Positions 1 to 8,608 are shown, counted from the first letter of the stretch. The stretch is 64,000 bases of DNA from JAIYCX01 sp964353175 (GCA_964353175.1 CAYGUX010000003.1:62001-126000); one strand, 5' to 3'. The notes: generated from the letters alone by a model not told the origin. Translations and numbers: made by a program.

Positions 1-2
1 AC

Positions 3-440
3 CACCTTTTCTTAGCAAGCAATTTAGCAAAAAACCTAAGGATAGTAGATTCTCAAGAATGTACTAATGCAGAAGAGAGAGCGATAATTCTACTAAATGC
101 CCTAGGAAGTTGCGATGCGATAATCTCAATTTCTGCTTTCATTCGAAATTTAACTACTATTCTTAAAGAAGAAACCTATTTGTACAATGATTTTTGTGCA
201 GAGGCCGCACTTGCCGCCGGTGCTGGTAGAGCACTTCTTTGTCCATCAATTGTTCCTCAGTCTATCAGTGGGCCACTTCCACACGTACTATCTTGGGATA
301 GTACATCTTTCCTCCCCACTAATATTAAATCCCTTAAAACAGAGTTAACTAATGCACATTTCGACTCTATTTTAAGGCTATTTTCCAGTGATAATATCAA
401 AAAGAAGCAAATTGGAAGTATTATTCCTATTTTTAGATAG
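3..440 (+). CDS. C-terminal part of an unrecognised protein (cut by the window edge)
   Basis: The frame is open from the first bases of the window to a TAG at 438-440, giving about 145 residues. A TTG at 180 could be read as a start, but the open frame upstream makes a gene entering from the left more likely. The visible part has a hydrophobic, helix-like stretch rich in Ile and Leu, then an Ala/Gly-rich segment (AEAALAAGAGRALLCP) and a polar, Lys-rich end. I recognise no family and no catalytic motif. It is followed by 106 bases and then the dsbA-like gene on the same strand. That it is a real gene is fairly likely; its function is unknown. Confidence 0.5.
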   Translation, partial: HLFLASNLAKNLRIVDSQECTNAEERAIILLNALGSCDAIISISAFIRNLTTILKEETYLYNDFCAEAALAAGAGRALLCPSIVPQSISGPLPHVLSWDSTSFLPTNIKSLKTELTNAHFDSILRLFSSDNIKKKQIGSIIPIFR

Positions 441-493
441 ATAATCTGTAATATTTTCTTGTTGTAATGCGTCTAACAGCCTATTATCCCGTA

Positions 494-522
494 CATTCTA
501 ATTAGCTTGCTAGCTTAGAATG
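494..522. promoter_or_regulatory. Inverted repeat upstream of the DsbA-like gene
   Basis: An 8-bp perfect dyad (CATTCTAA at 494-501, TTAGAATG at 515-522) with a 13-nt spacer lies about 43 bases before the ATG at 565. There is no T-run after it, so it is not an obvious terminator. Its position fits an operator or a leader hairpin. No regulator can be named. Confidence 0.3.
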
Positions 523-564
523 TGATTATAACCGTATCAACCGAAGGTGTACCTACTAAAACTT

Positions 565-1353
565 ATGATTCAAAATATGTATTTAAAAAACATTCTAACG
601 AGAAGCACTCTACTTGCAGGTGTAGCTACTCTATCTTTTACTCAGTCCGCTTTAGCAGCTGACCTTGATCAAGGTGCATTTGACAAGGCGATGGATAAAT
701 ACCTTTCTAATGAAAAAAATGTAGAAAAGGTTAGCAACTCTATTCAAACATTCTTCACTAAAAAAAGAATGGAAGAACAAAAGAACGCAGCTCAAGCAGA
801 GTCTCAGAAATTAGAAGACCAGTTCAAGAATCCTGTAAAAGTTGACATCGGGAATAGCCCGACAAAAGGTCCTAAAGATGCCAAAGTTACGGTTGTTGAA
901 TTCTCCGATTTCCAGTGCCCATTCTGTTCAAAGGGTAAATCAATCGTCGATGAACTCGTTAAACTTTATCCTAATGATGTTAAAGTAGTTTTTAAAAACC
1001 TACCTCTTGAGTTCCATCCACAAGCCTTACCTGCCGCCAAAGCTTCACTAGCTGCTGGCAAACAAGATAAGTTTTGGGAAATGCATGACTACCTTTTTGA
1101 TAACCAAAAAAGCCTAGCTGATGGATTTTATGAAGAAGCGGCAAAAGCGCTTAGTTTAGATTTAGACAAATTTAAAAAGGACTTTGCAGATCCAGCGATT
1201 GAAGCGGCTATTCAAAGTGACCTTGCTCAGGCTAAAAGCCTTAATGTTCAAGGTACTCCAAACTTCTTTGTAAATGGAGTAAACTTAAGAGGTGCTTACC
1301 CAATTGAGGACTTCAAGCAAATTGTGGACAAATGGTTAAAAATGAAAAAATAG
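565..1353 (+). CDS. Periplasmic DsbA-family thiol-disulfide oxidoreductase
   Basis: This is a secreted thioredoxin-fold protein with a basic, hydrophobic N-terminus ending in an SALA-AD signal-peptidase I site. A Lys/Glu/Gln-rich helical linker of about 60 residues follows, then the DsbA/BdbD/DsbG-like domain with active site CPFC (about residues 118-121) and the cis-proline loop GTPNFFVNG near the C-terminus. It resembles the DsbA-like proteins that oxidise or isomerise disulfides in exported proteins. Possible starts are GTG 547, ATG 565 and ATG 577. The two ATGs give sensible signal peptides, and 565 has AAGGTG upstream at a long spacing. It appears monocistronic and ends in a strong terminator. 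A VKOR fusion at 55058 could reoxidise it. Whether it acts as an oxidase or an isomerase cannot be told. Confidence 0.9.
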   Translation: MIQNMYLKNILTRSTLLAGVATLSFTQSALAADLDQGAFDKAMDKYLSNEKNVEKVSNSIQTFFTKKRMEEQKNAAQAESQKLEDQFKNPVKVDIGNSPTKGPKDAKVTVVEFSDFQCPFCSKGKSIVDELVKLYPNDVKVVFKNLPLEFHPQALPAAKASLAAGKQDKFWEMHDYLFDNQKSLADGFYEEAAKALSLDLDKFKKDFADPAIEAAIQSDLAQAKSLNVQGTPNFFVNGVNLRGAYPIEDFKQIVDKWLKMKK

Positions 1354-1372
1354 TGCGTCCTAATCACTATAA

Positions 1373-1404
1373 ATTTTAATGCGTATTTCACTGCGCATTA
1401 AAAT
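1373..1404. repeat. Perfect 11-bp inverted repeat preceding the terminator
   Basis: ATTTTAATGCG at 1373-1383 pairs exactly with 1394-1404 around a 10-nt loop. It lies between the dsbA-like stop codon and the GC-rich terminator hairpin and reads the same on both strands. It may be an auxiliary mRNA-end hairpin protecting both convergent transcripts. Confidence 0.5.
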
Positions 1405-1436
1405 AAAAAAGGGGGAGCTTTCAGCTCCCCCTTTTT
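1405..1436. terminator. Bidirectional rho-independent terminator
   Basis: A 9-bp stem (GGGGGAGCT at 1411-1419, AGCTCCCCC at 1423-1431) with a 3-nt loop is flanked by A6 on the left and T5 on the right. Transcripts from either side therefore end in a U-run. It separates the convergent dsbA-like and hflX genes and should serve both. Confidence 0.9.
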
Positions 1437-1450
1437 ACGTCGCGAATATA

Positions 1451-3214
1451 TTAATATTCTAGTGCCCCACCAGGATCTCTCCCCTTAAAAAACTTATTCA
1501 ATCGATCAAATACATTAACAAGCAACTCTGGCAAGCCATCCCTGGAATGAGCAGAAACTTGCAGTCCTCCGATGGTATTTTGTAACGAGCCTTTCTCAAT
1601 TGCAGATAACTGATCGCACTTATTAAGAACAAGGATCGTTTCCTTATCCACATACCCAAGCTCAACCAAAGTATCATTTACAACTTTTATGTGTTTTTTT
1701 ATATTCTCTTGAGAAGCATCAACTACATGCAACAAAAGGTCCGCCTCCCCAACTTCCTCCAATGTAGCACGGAATGCTCCAATAAGTTCATCTGGTAAAT
1801 TCCGAATAAAACCAACGGTATCAACAAAAATCATCTCTACTTCATTAGGGAATCTCATGCGCCGACTGGTTGGATCAAGAGTAGCAAAAAGTTTATTCTC
1901 TACAAATGCTTCACCTTTGGTAATAGCATTAAGGAGAGTAGATTTGCCTGCATTTGTATAGCCTATAATAGCAATACAAGGGACCCCTCTTTCTTGCCGT
2001 CTAGATCTTCTTAAGCCCCTTTGTTCAGAAACATTTTCAATCCTTGATTCTAAAAAAGTAATACGGTCCCTAACTCTACGTCTAGAAATTTCTAACTTTG
2101 TTTCACCAGGACCACGCCCACCGATACCGCCTGACAAACGACTCAATCCGGAGTCTCTTTCAGTTAATCGGGGCAAAGTATATTTAAGTTGGGCCAATTC
2201 TACTTGCAATCGACCCTCTGCTGACTTTGCTCTTGCTGCAAAGATATCCAATATTAACAAACTTCTATCAATGATCTTTAAATCTGTGAGTTTTGCAATT
2301 GCTCTCAACTGGCTGGGAGATAATTCAGAATCAAAAACTAATATTTCCGCACCTCGATCTAAGGCTAATAATACTAATTCTTCTATTTTACCTTTCCCCA
2401 TTACCGTGCGAGGGTCAATCTCTCTTCTTTTCTGAATAAACACATCCGCTACATCAACTCCAGCGGTCCGAGCCAACTCCTTAAGTTCCTCCATTGAATA
2501 CTCGGAATCCTTCATGGAACTAGAATAGACCCCAACTAATATAGCTCTATCTTTTTGTACCTTTCTAGATTCTTTTACATAACTTGCCTGATGTAGGGCA
2601 TCTAACTCCAGAAAAAATTCAGATAACCTAGTATCAATTGAAGACCAAGCCTTACAAGAAACTATATCTGTATAGGATCGCTTATCATTAATTGTTTGTT
2701 CTATGTTTAAGAATGCAATAGAACAGCCGGTTGTATTACCTGCGTGATCAACTGCGATTTGACAGACTAAGTCCAACCGTAATTTCTCCAAGTCGGTAAT
2801 TAAATCTTGTGGAATAACTGGGGCGCTAATCGATGCTGTTTTTTTTAAGTTGCCAAGCAAGACACTAGAGAGCGAGCTATACTCACGGACCTCTCTGCTC
2901 CACTCCAATATATCTGACATAGTAAAAATGACTAGTCTGAGTTTTCTTAAACGACTAGTATCTAGTCGATATCGACCTAAATCGGGCAGATAAATTCTGC
3001 TCTTAGTACCGACAGTAGCGGATTCAACCCGCCCATCTCTACCAATTAATAGCCCTATGGATCTTGAGATATCCTTACAGACAACAGCCGCCTTTTTGGA
3101 GGTTTCACGGTCAAAAATGTCATTGGGGCCAGACCTACGCCCAAGGAGGCTCTCTAAGCTTTTTCTTTCTCTAGGAGAAAGTCCTTTTAATTCACCAGAA
3201 AGTGCCATCTTCAA
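1451..3214 (-). CDS. hflX: GTPase HflX, long form
   Basis: HflX is a ribosome-associated GTPase that splits 70S particles, notably after stress. The canonical part begins near residue 220 (RAILVGVY) and carries the glycine-rich linker (GGIGGRGPGETKLE, about 362-375), followed by the G domain: G1 GYTNAGKST (about 418-426), G3 DTVGF and G4 NKCD. The protein has 587 residues against about 430 for E. coli HflX. The extra ~215 N-terminal residues carry no motif I can name; long HflX forms are known from other bacterial groups. The gene stands alone, divergent from the 3343 gene and convergent with the dsbA-like gene. MKM at 3214 and the ATG two codons later are equally plausible starts. Confidence 0.95.
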   Translation of the reverse strand: MKMALSGELKGLSPRERKSLESLLGRRSGPNDIFDRETSKKAAVVCKDISRSIGLLIGRDGRVESATVGTKSRIYLPDLGRYRLDTSRLRKLRLVIFTMSDILEWSREVREYSSLSSVLLGNLKKTASISAPVIPQDLITDLEKLRLDLVCQIAVDHAGNTTGCSIAFLNIEQTINDKRSYTDIVSCKAWSSIDTRLSEFFLELDALHQASYVKESRKVQKDRAILVGVYSSSMKDSEYSMEELKELARTAGVDVADVFIQKRREIDPRTVMGKGKIEELVLLALDRGAEILVFDSELSPSQLRAIAKLTDLKIIDRSLLILDIFAARAKSAEGRLQVELAQLKYTLPRLTERDSGLSRLSGGIGGRGPGETKLEISRRRVRDRITFLESRIENVSEQRGLRRSRRQERGVPCIAIIGYTNAGKSTLLNAITKGEAFVENKLFATLDPTSRRMRFPNEVEMIFVDTVGFIRNLPDELIGAFRATLEEVGEADLLLHVVDASQENIKKHIKVVNDTLVELGYVDKETILVLNKCDQLSAIEKGSLQNTIGGLQVSAHSRDGLPELLVNVFDRLNKFFKGRDPGGALEY

Positions 3215-3342
3215 TAATGCCGAATACTTATTCCATAGATAATATTTGATTCACACATATCTCACATGTACCTTAATAATGGAAGATAAGGGCACAGTAT
3301 CAATATAAGGAAGAATTACCATTTAGGATGAAATAGCTCACT

Positions 3343-4500
3343 ATGGCGAAATCGTTATTAGAAAGTAGTTTAGACTTCAATCCCTTTAATCAAGTAATTT
3401 CGGCTAGACCACCAGAGGTAATTAGCAATAAGAATCCTCGTTTTAGACTACGAGCATGCAATAGTGAAAACTATAACGACATCGCGTCAGTCCTTGAACT
3501 ATTTCAAGCTCACTATGGGAAAAGCCATCCCCTACCGAAAGCTTTAACTGATACCTTCTGGAAAAAACCTGAATATGCACTTAGTGGTGAAGAATTCCTA
3601 TCACTGATAGTAGAAGATTTAGATACGAAAAAAACTGTGGCACATATAGCCCTAGCATTTCGGAACGAAGATCAACATGTTGAAATTCTATTACCTGCAA
3701 TAGATCCAGCATACAGAAACTCTTTAAGTAGTTTATTCAATATATTTTCAACGAAAATTTCGGATATAATTGTTCGCAAAAAATGGGAAAGATTACTTTT
3801 CCTGTGTTCCACTTCAGACCCACTCCTACAGATAATAGCACACTCCTACTTATCTGCTAAGGCCATTGCTTTTCTAAATAGTGGTATCAGTTGCGCTGCT
3901 ACGTCTCACCTTGAGTCAAAGGTCGTGAAAATCAAAGAGCAAATAAAGTGTCCATATATCCTTTTGAGTTCAAGTATAGCTAGTTCTAAAATTCTAGAGC
4001 CTATTTATGTCCCTAAAAGTCTAAAGCGCTTCGTCAATAAAAGAGCAAAATTAATGCGTATAACATTTAGTTATGGTGAAGAAAATGTAGAAAGTCACCT
4101 CCACTTAGTTTCCAGTGAGAGACAAACTGATACAGCTAGTCCGATTAAACGCCATCTTCAATTCACCAACAGAGGGCTATATGGTATTGGAATCGTAGAT
4201 TGCTACCCTAGCAAAACCAACTCCGTTAATCATTTACTCATTAAGGCGATTGGCAGACTTCAGAGTAAGTCCAAAACGAGCCTAAGCCTGAGAGTATGTC
4301 TAAACACCCCAACTTCCCCATATTTTATTCAATCACTTAAAATTTTCGGTTTCATTCCTTCGGGTATAGATATAAAGGAAAAGCGAATATTCCTTATATT
4401 AAGTGAACTCGCCCCAGACTCAATGTATGGAGCGACTTTATTCTCAAGCGAGGCCAAGACTTTAAGAGAAGATATTCTTCGGAGACGCTGGGCTGAGTAA
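3343..4500 (+). CDS. Unknown protein, possibly a double GNAT-like acyltransferase fold
   Basis: This 385-residue soluble protein has no signal peptide or membrane segment. Residues about 33-180 start with a pattern typical of GNAT domains (RFRLRACNSENYNDIASVLE), followed by a VAHIALAF-type strand and a block on inheritance of position (ILLPAIDPAYRNSLSSLF) like the beta4-alpha3 region. A second similar module may occupy about 220-370 (LMRITFSYG, then YGIGIVDCYPS and a long helix). I see no clear acetyl-CoA pyrophosphate loop (Q/RxxGxG/A), so enzymatic activity is uncertain. It is divergent from hflX and followed by the small gene at 4634. The function call is weak. Confidence 0.6.
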   Translation: MAKSLLESSLDFNPFNQVISARPPEVISNKNPRFRLRACNSENYNDIASVLELFQAHYGKSHPLPKALTDTFWKKPEYALSGEEFLSLIVEDLDTKKTVAHIALAFRNEDQHVEILLPAIDPAYRNSLSSLFNIFSTKISDIIVRKKWERLLFLCSTSDPLLQIIAHSYLSAKAIAFLNSGISCAATSHLESKVVKIKEQIKCPYILLSSSIASSKILEPIYVPKSLKRFVNKRAKLMRITFSYGEENVESHLHLVSSERQTDTASPIKRHLQFTNRGLYGIGIVDCYPSKTNSVNHLLIKAIGRLQSKSKTSLSLRVCLNTPTSPYFIQSLKIFGFIPSGIDIKEKRIFLILSELAPDSMYGATLFSSEAKTLREDILRRRWAE

Positions 4501-4588
4501 TAGTCCGTCACTAAAAAATACGATGAAAAAAGCAATCCAGATCAACCTATTTTCAGTGGGTTATGCCCATCTGGGAGCAAAAGCCATT

Positions 4589-4628
4589 AAACCTTTGATT
4601 CGTATAGGTAAGCAATAATCAAAGGTTT
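4589..4628 (+). promoter_or_regulatory. Leader hairpin that includes the ribosome binding site
   Basis: A 12-bp perfect stem (4589-4600 with 4617-4628, 16-nt loop) ends 5 bases before the ATG at 4634. The right arm contains AAAGG at 4621-4625, the only Shine-Dalgarno-like sequence, 8 bases from the start. Folding would bury it. The short T-run (TTTT) could alternatively make this a weak terminator for the gene ending at 4500. Confidence 0.5.
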
Positions 4629-4633
4629 TAATT

Positions 4634-4942
4634 ATGGTAACTGCAGAAATTCTTCCACACATGTACTCGGCTGTAAATCTTTTAGAAACTCAAATAGAAG
4701 AAATTAGCACCACTAAAGAAAAAATCAAAGTCAATCTTTGTTCGATTGAAAGCTTTGAAGGCACATTAAGAAGCATGAAATTAGCAGCGCACAATCTTCA
4801 AGTAGCAATTGCTAGTAAAAACACTCTAGAAAGCTACCGACAGGTACAAATATTTTATGGTTTATTAAGAATGATGAGACCAACTCTATTTAGTATGCTA
4901 GGCATGGAAGAACAAAAGACGGATAAAGAAGGCTTATGTTAA
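4634..4942 (+). CDS. Small unknown helical protein
   Basis: The protein has 102 residues and is predicted by eye to be almost wholly alpha-helical and soluble, with amphipathic heptad-like stretches (LLETQIEEISTTKEKI; LRSMKLAAHNLQVAI) and a Met-rich C-terminal part. It has no signal peptide, no metal motif and no known family. ATG 4634 is preceded by AAAGG at good spacing, within the right arm of a 12-bp hairpin, which supports a real and possibly regulated gene. It is convergent with lptB with a 58-base gap that shows only weak short hairpins. Confidence 0.6.
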   Translation: MVTAEILPHMYSAVNLLETQIEEISTTKEKIKVNLCSIESFEGTLRSMKLAAHNLQVAIASKNTLESYRQVQIFYGLLRMMRPTLFSMLGMEEQKTDKEGLC

Positions 4943-5000
4943 TATATTTAGCAACAGCACAGGCGATGTGCTTAATATATGAGATTTACAAGTCTCAAAA

Positions 5001-5753
5001 CTAAATCTTAAAATCTTGACCTAGATAATACTTTCTAGCAATATCTGAGTTGGCAACTTCAAGTGCAGGACCATCTACCAATACATGACCGTCACTTAAT
5101 ATATATGCTCTGTCACAAATCCCCAAAGTTTCTCTTACGTTGTGATCCGTTATCAAAACTCCAATCCCTTTCTCTTTAAGTACAGTAACTATTGTTTGCA
5201 ACTCAGAAACAACTATTGGATCAATACCTGCAAAAGGCTCATCTAAAAGAATAAATTTAGGAGAGGTTGCTAGCGCACGTGCTATCTCGACTCTGCGCCT
5301 TTCTCCTCCAGACAATGAATATGCTCTAGATTCAGCAACTTTATTTAATTGAAGTTCTTCGATCAGCTCCTGACATCGTGATTCTCTTAGGTCTCTGTCC
5401 TGAGAATAGGTGGGCAAAATCTCAAGTACTCCGATAATATTCTCTCGTACCGTCAACTTCCTAAATACAGATGCTTCCTGAGGCAAGTAACTAATTCCCT
5501 TTAAGGCCCTCTCATACATTGCCCGACCGGTAATATCCTCTGATCCTAAGAATACAGTGCCATTTTCTGGTCTAACTAGTCCAACCACCATGTAAAATGT
5601 AGTAGTCTTACCTGCACCATTTGGTCCAAGTAAGCCAACGACTTCTCCTGCCTTTAAACTTAAAGATACATCCTTAACAACAGATCTACCTCCATAGCTT
5701 TTCCCTAAATTCGTACAACTAAGTTCAAGAACTTCGTTAGTATTGGTAATCAT
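5001..5753 (-). CDS. lptB: LPS export ABC transporter ATP-binding protein LptB
   Basis: This is the cytoplasmic ATPase of the LptB2FGC complex that drives LPS from the inner membrane to the LptA bridge. Visible motifs are Walker A GPNGAGKTTT, the Q-loop region (YLPQEASVFRKLTVREN, typical of LptB), signature LSGGERRRVEIARAL, Walker B FILLDEPFAGIDP and the H-loop ITDHN. Its 250 residues are near the usual 241. It is the last gene of the run kdsA-lptC-lptA-lptB, 11 bases after lptA. rpoN, which often follows lptB in proteobacteria, is absent. lptF and lptG are not in the window. Confidence 0.97.
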   Translation of the reverse strand: MITNTNEVLELSCTNLGKSYGGRSVVKDVSLSLKAGEVVGLLGPNGAGKTTTFYMVVGLVRPENGTVFLGSEDITGRAMYERALKGISYLPQEASVFRKLTVRENIIGVLEILPTYSQDRDLRESRCQELIEELQLNKVAESRAYSLSGGERRRVEIARALATSPKFILLDEPFAGIDPIVVSELQTIVTVLKEKGIGVLITDHNVRETLGICDRAYILSDGHVLVDGPALEVANSDIARKYYLGQDFKI

Positions 5754-5764
5754 TCTTTTAAATC

Positions 5765-6280
5765 TTACTTAGCTTCATCAGTTTTTATAACTTTCACTCG
5801 CACATTCCCCTCAGCCTCACTTTTATCTTCATCTACGTACATAATGATCTTATCCGCAACTAAAACATTACTGCCTCTGGCCAATTCAGGGTTCTCTGTC
5901 AATTCTATCTTTCCGCTTTTTAGATTATAAAAAGCTCTATTAGATGTCGCCCTAGTTTCTGGAGGACGTGTCACTACCACATTCCCCTGACATACTATCG
6001 TTTCTAACTCCTGATTCTCTGCATACTTACCGACCATAATATCAGTAGTGATTTCAACATCTGCACGCTTAATTTTAACATTGCCTTTATATGTGAAAAT
6101 TCTTTCTTTAGAATTTAAGCTCAAAGTATCAGACTGGATAAAAACGGGACCTTCCGAACTTTGTCCAGAAAATGCATTCTTCATTGCAGACCCAGCCTTA
6201 TCTTGAGAGAATACTGGATCAATAGCTAACAATAGTTGACTGAAGAGAAGTGCTTTCAAAATTATATTAAAAATATTCAT
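5765..6280 (-). CDS. lptA: Periplasmic LPS-binding bridge protein LptA (OstA-like)
   Basis: LptA forms the beta-jellyroll filament that carries LPS across the periplasm. A signal peptide covers about residues 1-25. The OstA repeat pattern follows: SDTLSLNSKERIFTYKGNVKI, then QGNVVVTRP, SNRAFYNLKSGKIELT and EGNVRVKV. The protein has 171 residues, slightly shorter than E. coli LptA at 185. It sits between lptC and lptB with 13- and 11-base gaps, the standard lpt order. Identification rests on both sequence pattern and context. Confidence 0.9.
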   Translation of the reverse strand: MNIFNIILKALLFSQLLLAIDPVFSQDKAGSAMKNAFSGQSSEGPVFIQSDTLSLNSKERIFTYKGNVKIKRADVEITTDIMVGKYAENQELETIVCQGNVVVTRPPETRATSNRAFYNLKSGKIELTENPELARGSNVLVADKIIMYVDEDKSEAEGNVRVKVIKTDEAK

Positions 6281-6293
6281 ATTTAAGGGAGTT

Positions 6294-6950
6294 TTATTTT
6301 TTCACACTTTTAATACTCAAAGGCATCTTTGCACTAGACTCAAATTTTGATTCTATATTACCTCTGATTAATATTTCATCGGTCAATGTATTCACGTCAG
6401 AAGAATCCCCTTGAATCTCGTAACCTGGACCATCTATATATACATGGTCAGGACAAGTTAATCGAGACTCTCTTTCCACATACTCACTTACGGTTGTCCT
6501 AATCACGGCTCCACCACCACTTATAATTTCTACGTCGCCCTCTAAGAAGGCACTCTGAACGACACCCTCTACGACTGTTAACCTACTAGTTTTTGCCTTA
6601 ATTAGAGTAGGTTTTTCGTTGCCCTTATCAAAAACAATCACATCTGGTGCAGTTAAATTAATAACACCACTTTCAGTTGAGTATTCAGCCCTACTCGCTT
6701 TGATATTCCACTTTGCTTTACTATTTACGTATTCGGTTCTATCAAAATCCCTAAATATAGCTCCTGCCGGTTTATTATTTGATTTTATTTCCGTTAATGC
6801 CTCAGTGATAGCGCTAGTGGACTGGCTGACTCGCGTAGGTGAATAAAAAAATAAAGATAAAATAAAAATGCTAAGATAACTAATCCCAATATAGAACCCC
6901 AATCTCTGCAATACATTATCAACAGGGATACTTAAGCTCAGAATCTGCAT
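6294..6950 (-). CDS. lptC: LPS export protein LptC
   Basis: LptC is a bitopic inner-membrane protein that hands LPS from LptB2FG to LptA. One transmembrane helix (about residues 17-35) is followed by a periplasmic domain with LptC/YrbK-type beta repeats (WNIKASRAEYS, DVIVFDKGNEKPTLIKAK, AFLEGDVEII). Its 218 residues are close to the family norm of about 190. The C-terminal extension after the last repeat is basic. It lies 8 bases after kdsA, as in other Lpt operons. Confidence 0.88.
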   Translation of the reverse strand: MQILSLSIPVDNVLQRLGFYIGISYLSIFILSLFFYSPTRVSQSTSAITEALTEIKSNNKPAGAIFRDFDRTEYVNSKAKWNIKASRAEYSTESGVINLTAPDVIVFDKGNEKPTLIKAKTSRLTVVEGVVQSAFLEGDVEIISGGGAVIRTTVSEYVERESRLTCPDHVYIDGPGYEIQGDSSDVNTLTDEILIRGNIESKFESSAKMPLSIKSVKK

Positions 6951-6958
6951 GGGTTTAA

Positions 6959-7819
6959 TTAAATCCTATTAAAATCTCGAGCGAGTAACCATACTGCTTT
7001 AATATCTTCTAATACTCTTTTTAAGTCTCCAATAGGAAGCATATTAGACCCGTCAGATGGCGCATTAGATGGGTCTTCGTGTGCTTCCATAAATAAAGCA
7101 TCTATACCATAGGCGACCCCAGCCCTTGCCAATTGTGGTACATACTCACTTGCCCCACTAGTTTTCCCACCAGCACCGCCTAAACTTTGAACGGAATGAG
7201 TGACATCAAATACGACTGGGCAACCTAACTTAGACATCATAGAAAATGACTTGAAATCAACGACTAAATCTCTATATCCAAATGAAGCACCTCTCTCACA
7301 AAATAAAATTTCGCTGTTACCTGAATCTTTAATTTTATTTGCAGCATACTGCATATCATCTGGATGAAGGAACTGTCCCTTCTTAATCATTATTGGTTTT
7401 TTTGTATCTCCTGCAGCAACTAATAAATCAGTCTGCCTACACAAAAACGCAGGTATTTGAAGGACATCACACACACTTGCAACAGTTGTAACTTGTTCAG
7501 GCAAATGAATATCTGTAATTACAGGTAAATTAAACTCACTACGAACCTCATCTAATATCTTCAAAGACTCATCCATACCGAGTCCCCGAAAGCTCCCTCC
7601 ACTGGTTCTATTAGCTTTATCAAATGAAGATTTAAATATGAGATTAAACACTTGCTCAGGCCCAGATACCTCAGTAACAATTTTAGATATTGCCTCAGCA
7701 TGTCGAAAAATAGATTCCCTAGATTCAATCACACAAGGACCAATAATTAGCCCAAAACTCTTCCTATCACCGATAGTTACCATTGAGCCATTAGGACCAT
7801 GGATTGAAACCGTCTTCAT
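6959..7819 (-). CDS. kdsA: 3-deoxy-8-phosphooctulonate synthase
   Basis: KdsA condenses phosphoenolpyruvate with arabinose 5-phosphate to Kdo 8-phosphate, the first committed step towards the LPS inner core. The DAHP-synthase-type TIM barrel is evident from GPCVIESRES, KSSFDKANRTSGGSFRGLG, TDIHLPEQ, KKGQFLHP and FDVTHSVQSLGGAGGKTSG. Its 286 residues match the family. AAGG sits 7 bases before the ATG. The other Kdo genes (kdsB, kdsC, kdsD) are not in the window. The gene links the upstream sugar genes to the lpt genes downstream. Confidence 0.97.
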   Translation of the reverse strand: MKTVSIHGPNGSMVTIGDRKSFGLIIGPCVIESRESIFRHAEAISKIVTEVSGPEQVFNLIFKSSFDKANRTSGGSFRGLGMDESLKILDEVRSEFNLPVITDIHLPEQVTTVASVCDVLQIPAFLCRQTDLLVAAGDTKKPIMIKKGQFLHPDDMQYAANKIKDSGNSEILFCERGASFGYRDLVVDFKSFSMMSKLGCPVVFDVTHSVQSLGGAGGKTSGASEYVPQLARAGVAYGIDALFMEAHEDPSNAPSDGSNMLPIGDLKRVLEDIKAVWLLARDFNRI

Positions 7820-7836
7820 ATTTATACCTTAATTAC

Positions 7837-8607
7837 CTACTTAGATAGATTGACATATCGCTTGCCCAAGAGGCGACTAAACAATAGGGGCAGATACCAT
7901 CTTAAATAATTAGGGAGCCATTTCCAAACTAAAAACTTACTTTCGCCCTGAGTTCTATCCCACCACTCTGTCGGAATTTGTGTGATTTTTTGCCCAGCGA
8001 AATATGCCTTGCCAGTTAGTTCCAAGGCAACTTCAAATCCACCTTCACTTTCTATTTCTTGTTTTGCTACCCATTCCCCATCATATAACTTAAAATTATT
8101 TGTAGGGTCAGAGGTTGGAAAGCCTAGTATCGAAAGAGCCACTCCTGAAAATCTAGACAGAAGTCCCTTAATTAGTGGTCCACCATGTAACTTACCACCC
8201 TTCATGTACCGAGAGGGACTTACGATAATAGAATCCTGCCTCCATAAAGAAACCATTTCGGGAATAACAGAAAGCTTATCAGAGTTGTCTGCCATGATTA
8301 CTATTAAAGGTCCTTTCTTCGCATGTGCGAATATCCACCTAAGAGCATTTACGACTCCCTTGCCGTACTGATTCTTATCTGCACGAATCCTCGCATCAGA
8401 TTTTGACAACTCCAATATATATGGAAGTGAGGTATCTGAATCAATATCATATACGAATCTGAGTTCATCAAAATCAATCTGATTAGTAACCAGTGATTGA
8501 TACAGCGTAACTACAGAATCACCCTCATTATATACCGGGGCCGCCAATTGGATAGAATAATCTCTACTTGGTTTGGATTTTTCGATGCTATTACTTATCC
8601 CGCTCAC
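7837..8607 (-). CDS. Family 2 glycosyltransferase, dolichol-phosphate-mannose-synthase-like
   Basis: This is a GT-A fold transferase with the N-terminal nucleotide-sugar motif LAAPVYNEGDSV and the acidic metal-site segment VIMADNSDK, which corresponds to the MADLSDDP region of DPM1/ArnC-like enzymes. SPSRYMKGG and a C-terminal part rich in Trp and Leu follow (WWDRTQGESKF, then an amphipathic/hydrophobic segment). The last is likely membrane-associated without clear transmembrane helices. It probably transfers a sugar to a polyprenyl phosphate or lipid-linked acceptor. It begins one base after the epimerase gene, so the two are co-expressed. The sugar is unknown. Confidence 0.85.
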   Translation of the reverse strand: MSGISNSIEKSKPSRDYSIQLAAPVYNEGDSVVTLYQSLVTNQIDFDELRFVYDIDSDTSLPYILELSKSDARIRADKNQYGKGVVNALRWIFAHAKKGPLIVIMADNSDKLSVIPEMVSLWRQDSIIVSPSRYMKGGKLHGGPLIKGLLSRFSGVALSILGFPTSDPTNNFKLYDGEWVAKQEIESEGGFEVALELTGKAYFAGQKITQIPTEWWDRTQGESKFLVWKWLPNYLRWYLPLLFSRLLGKRYVNLSK

Positions 8608-8608
8608 T

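Noticed and set aside
4943..5000. Terminator between the 102-residue gene and lptB
   Set aside because: Only 4-5 bp stems without adjoining T-runs; too weak to call.
7982..8371. Open frame opposite the GT2 gene
   Set aside because: It is the antisense shadow of a gene with strong motifs and has no homology-like pattern of its own.
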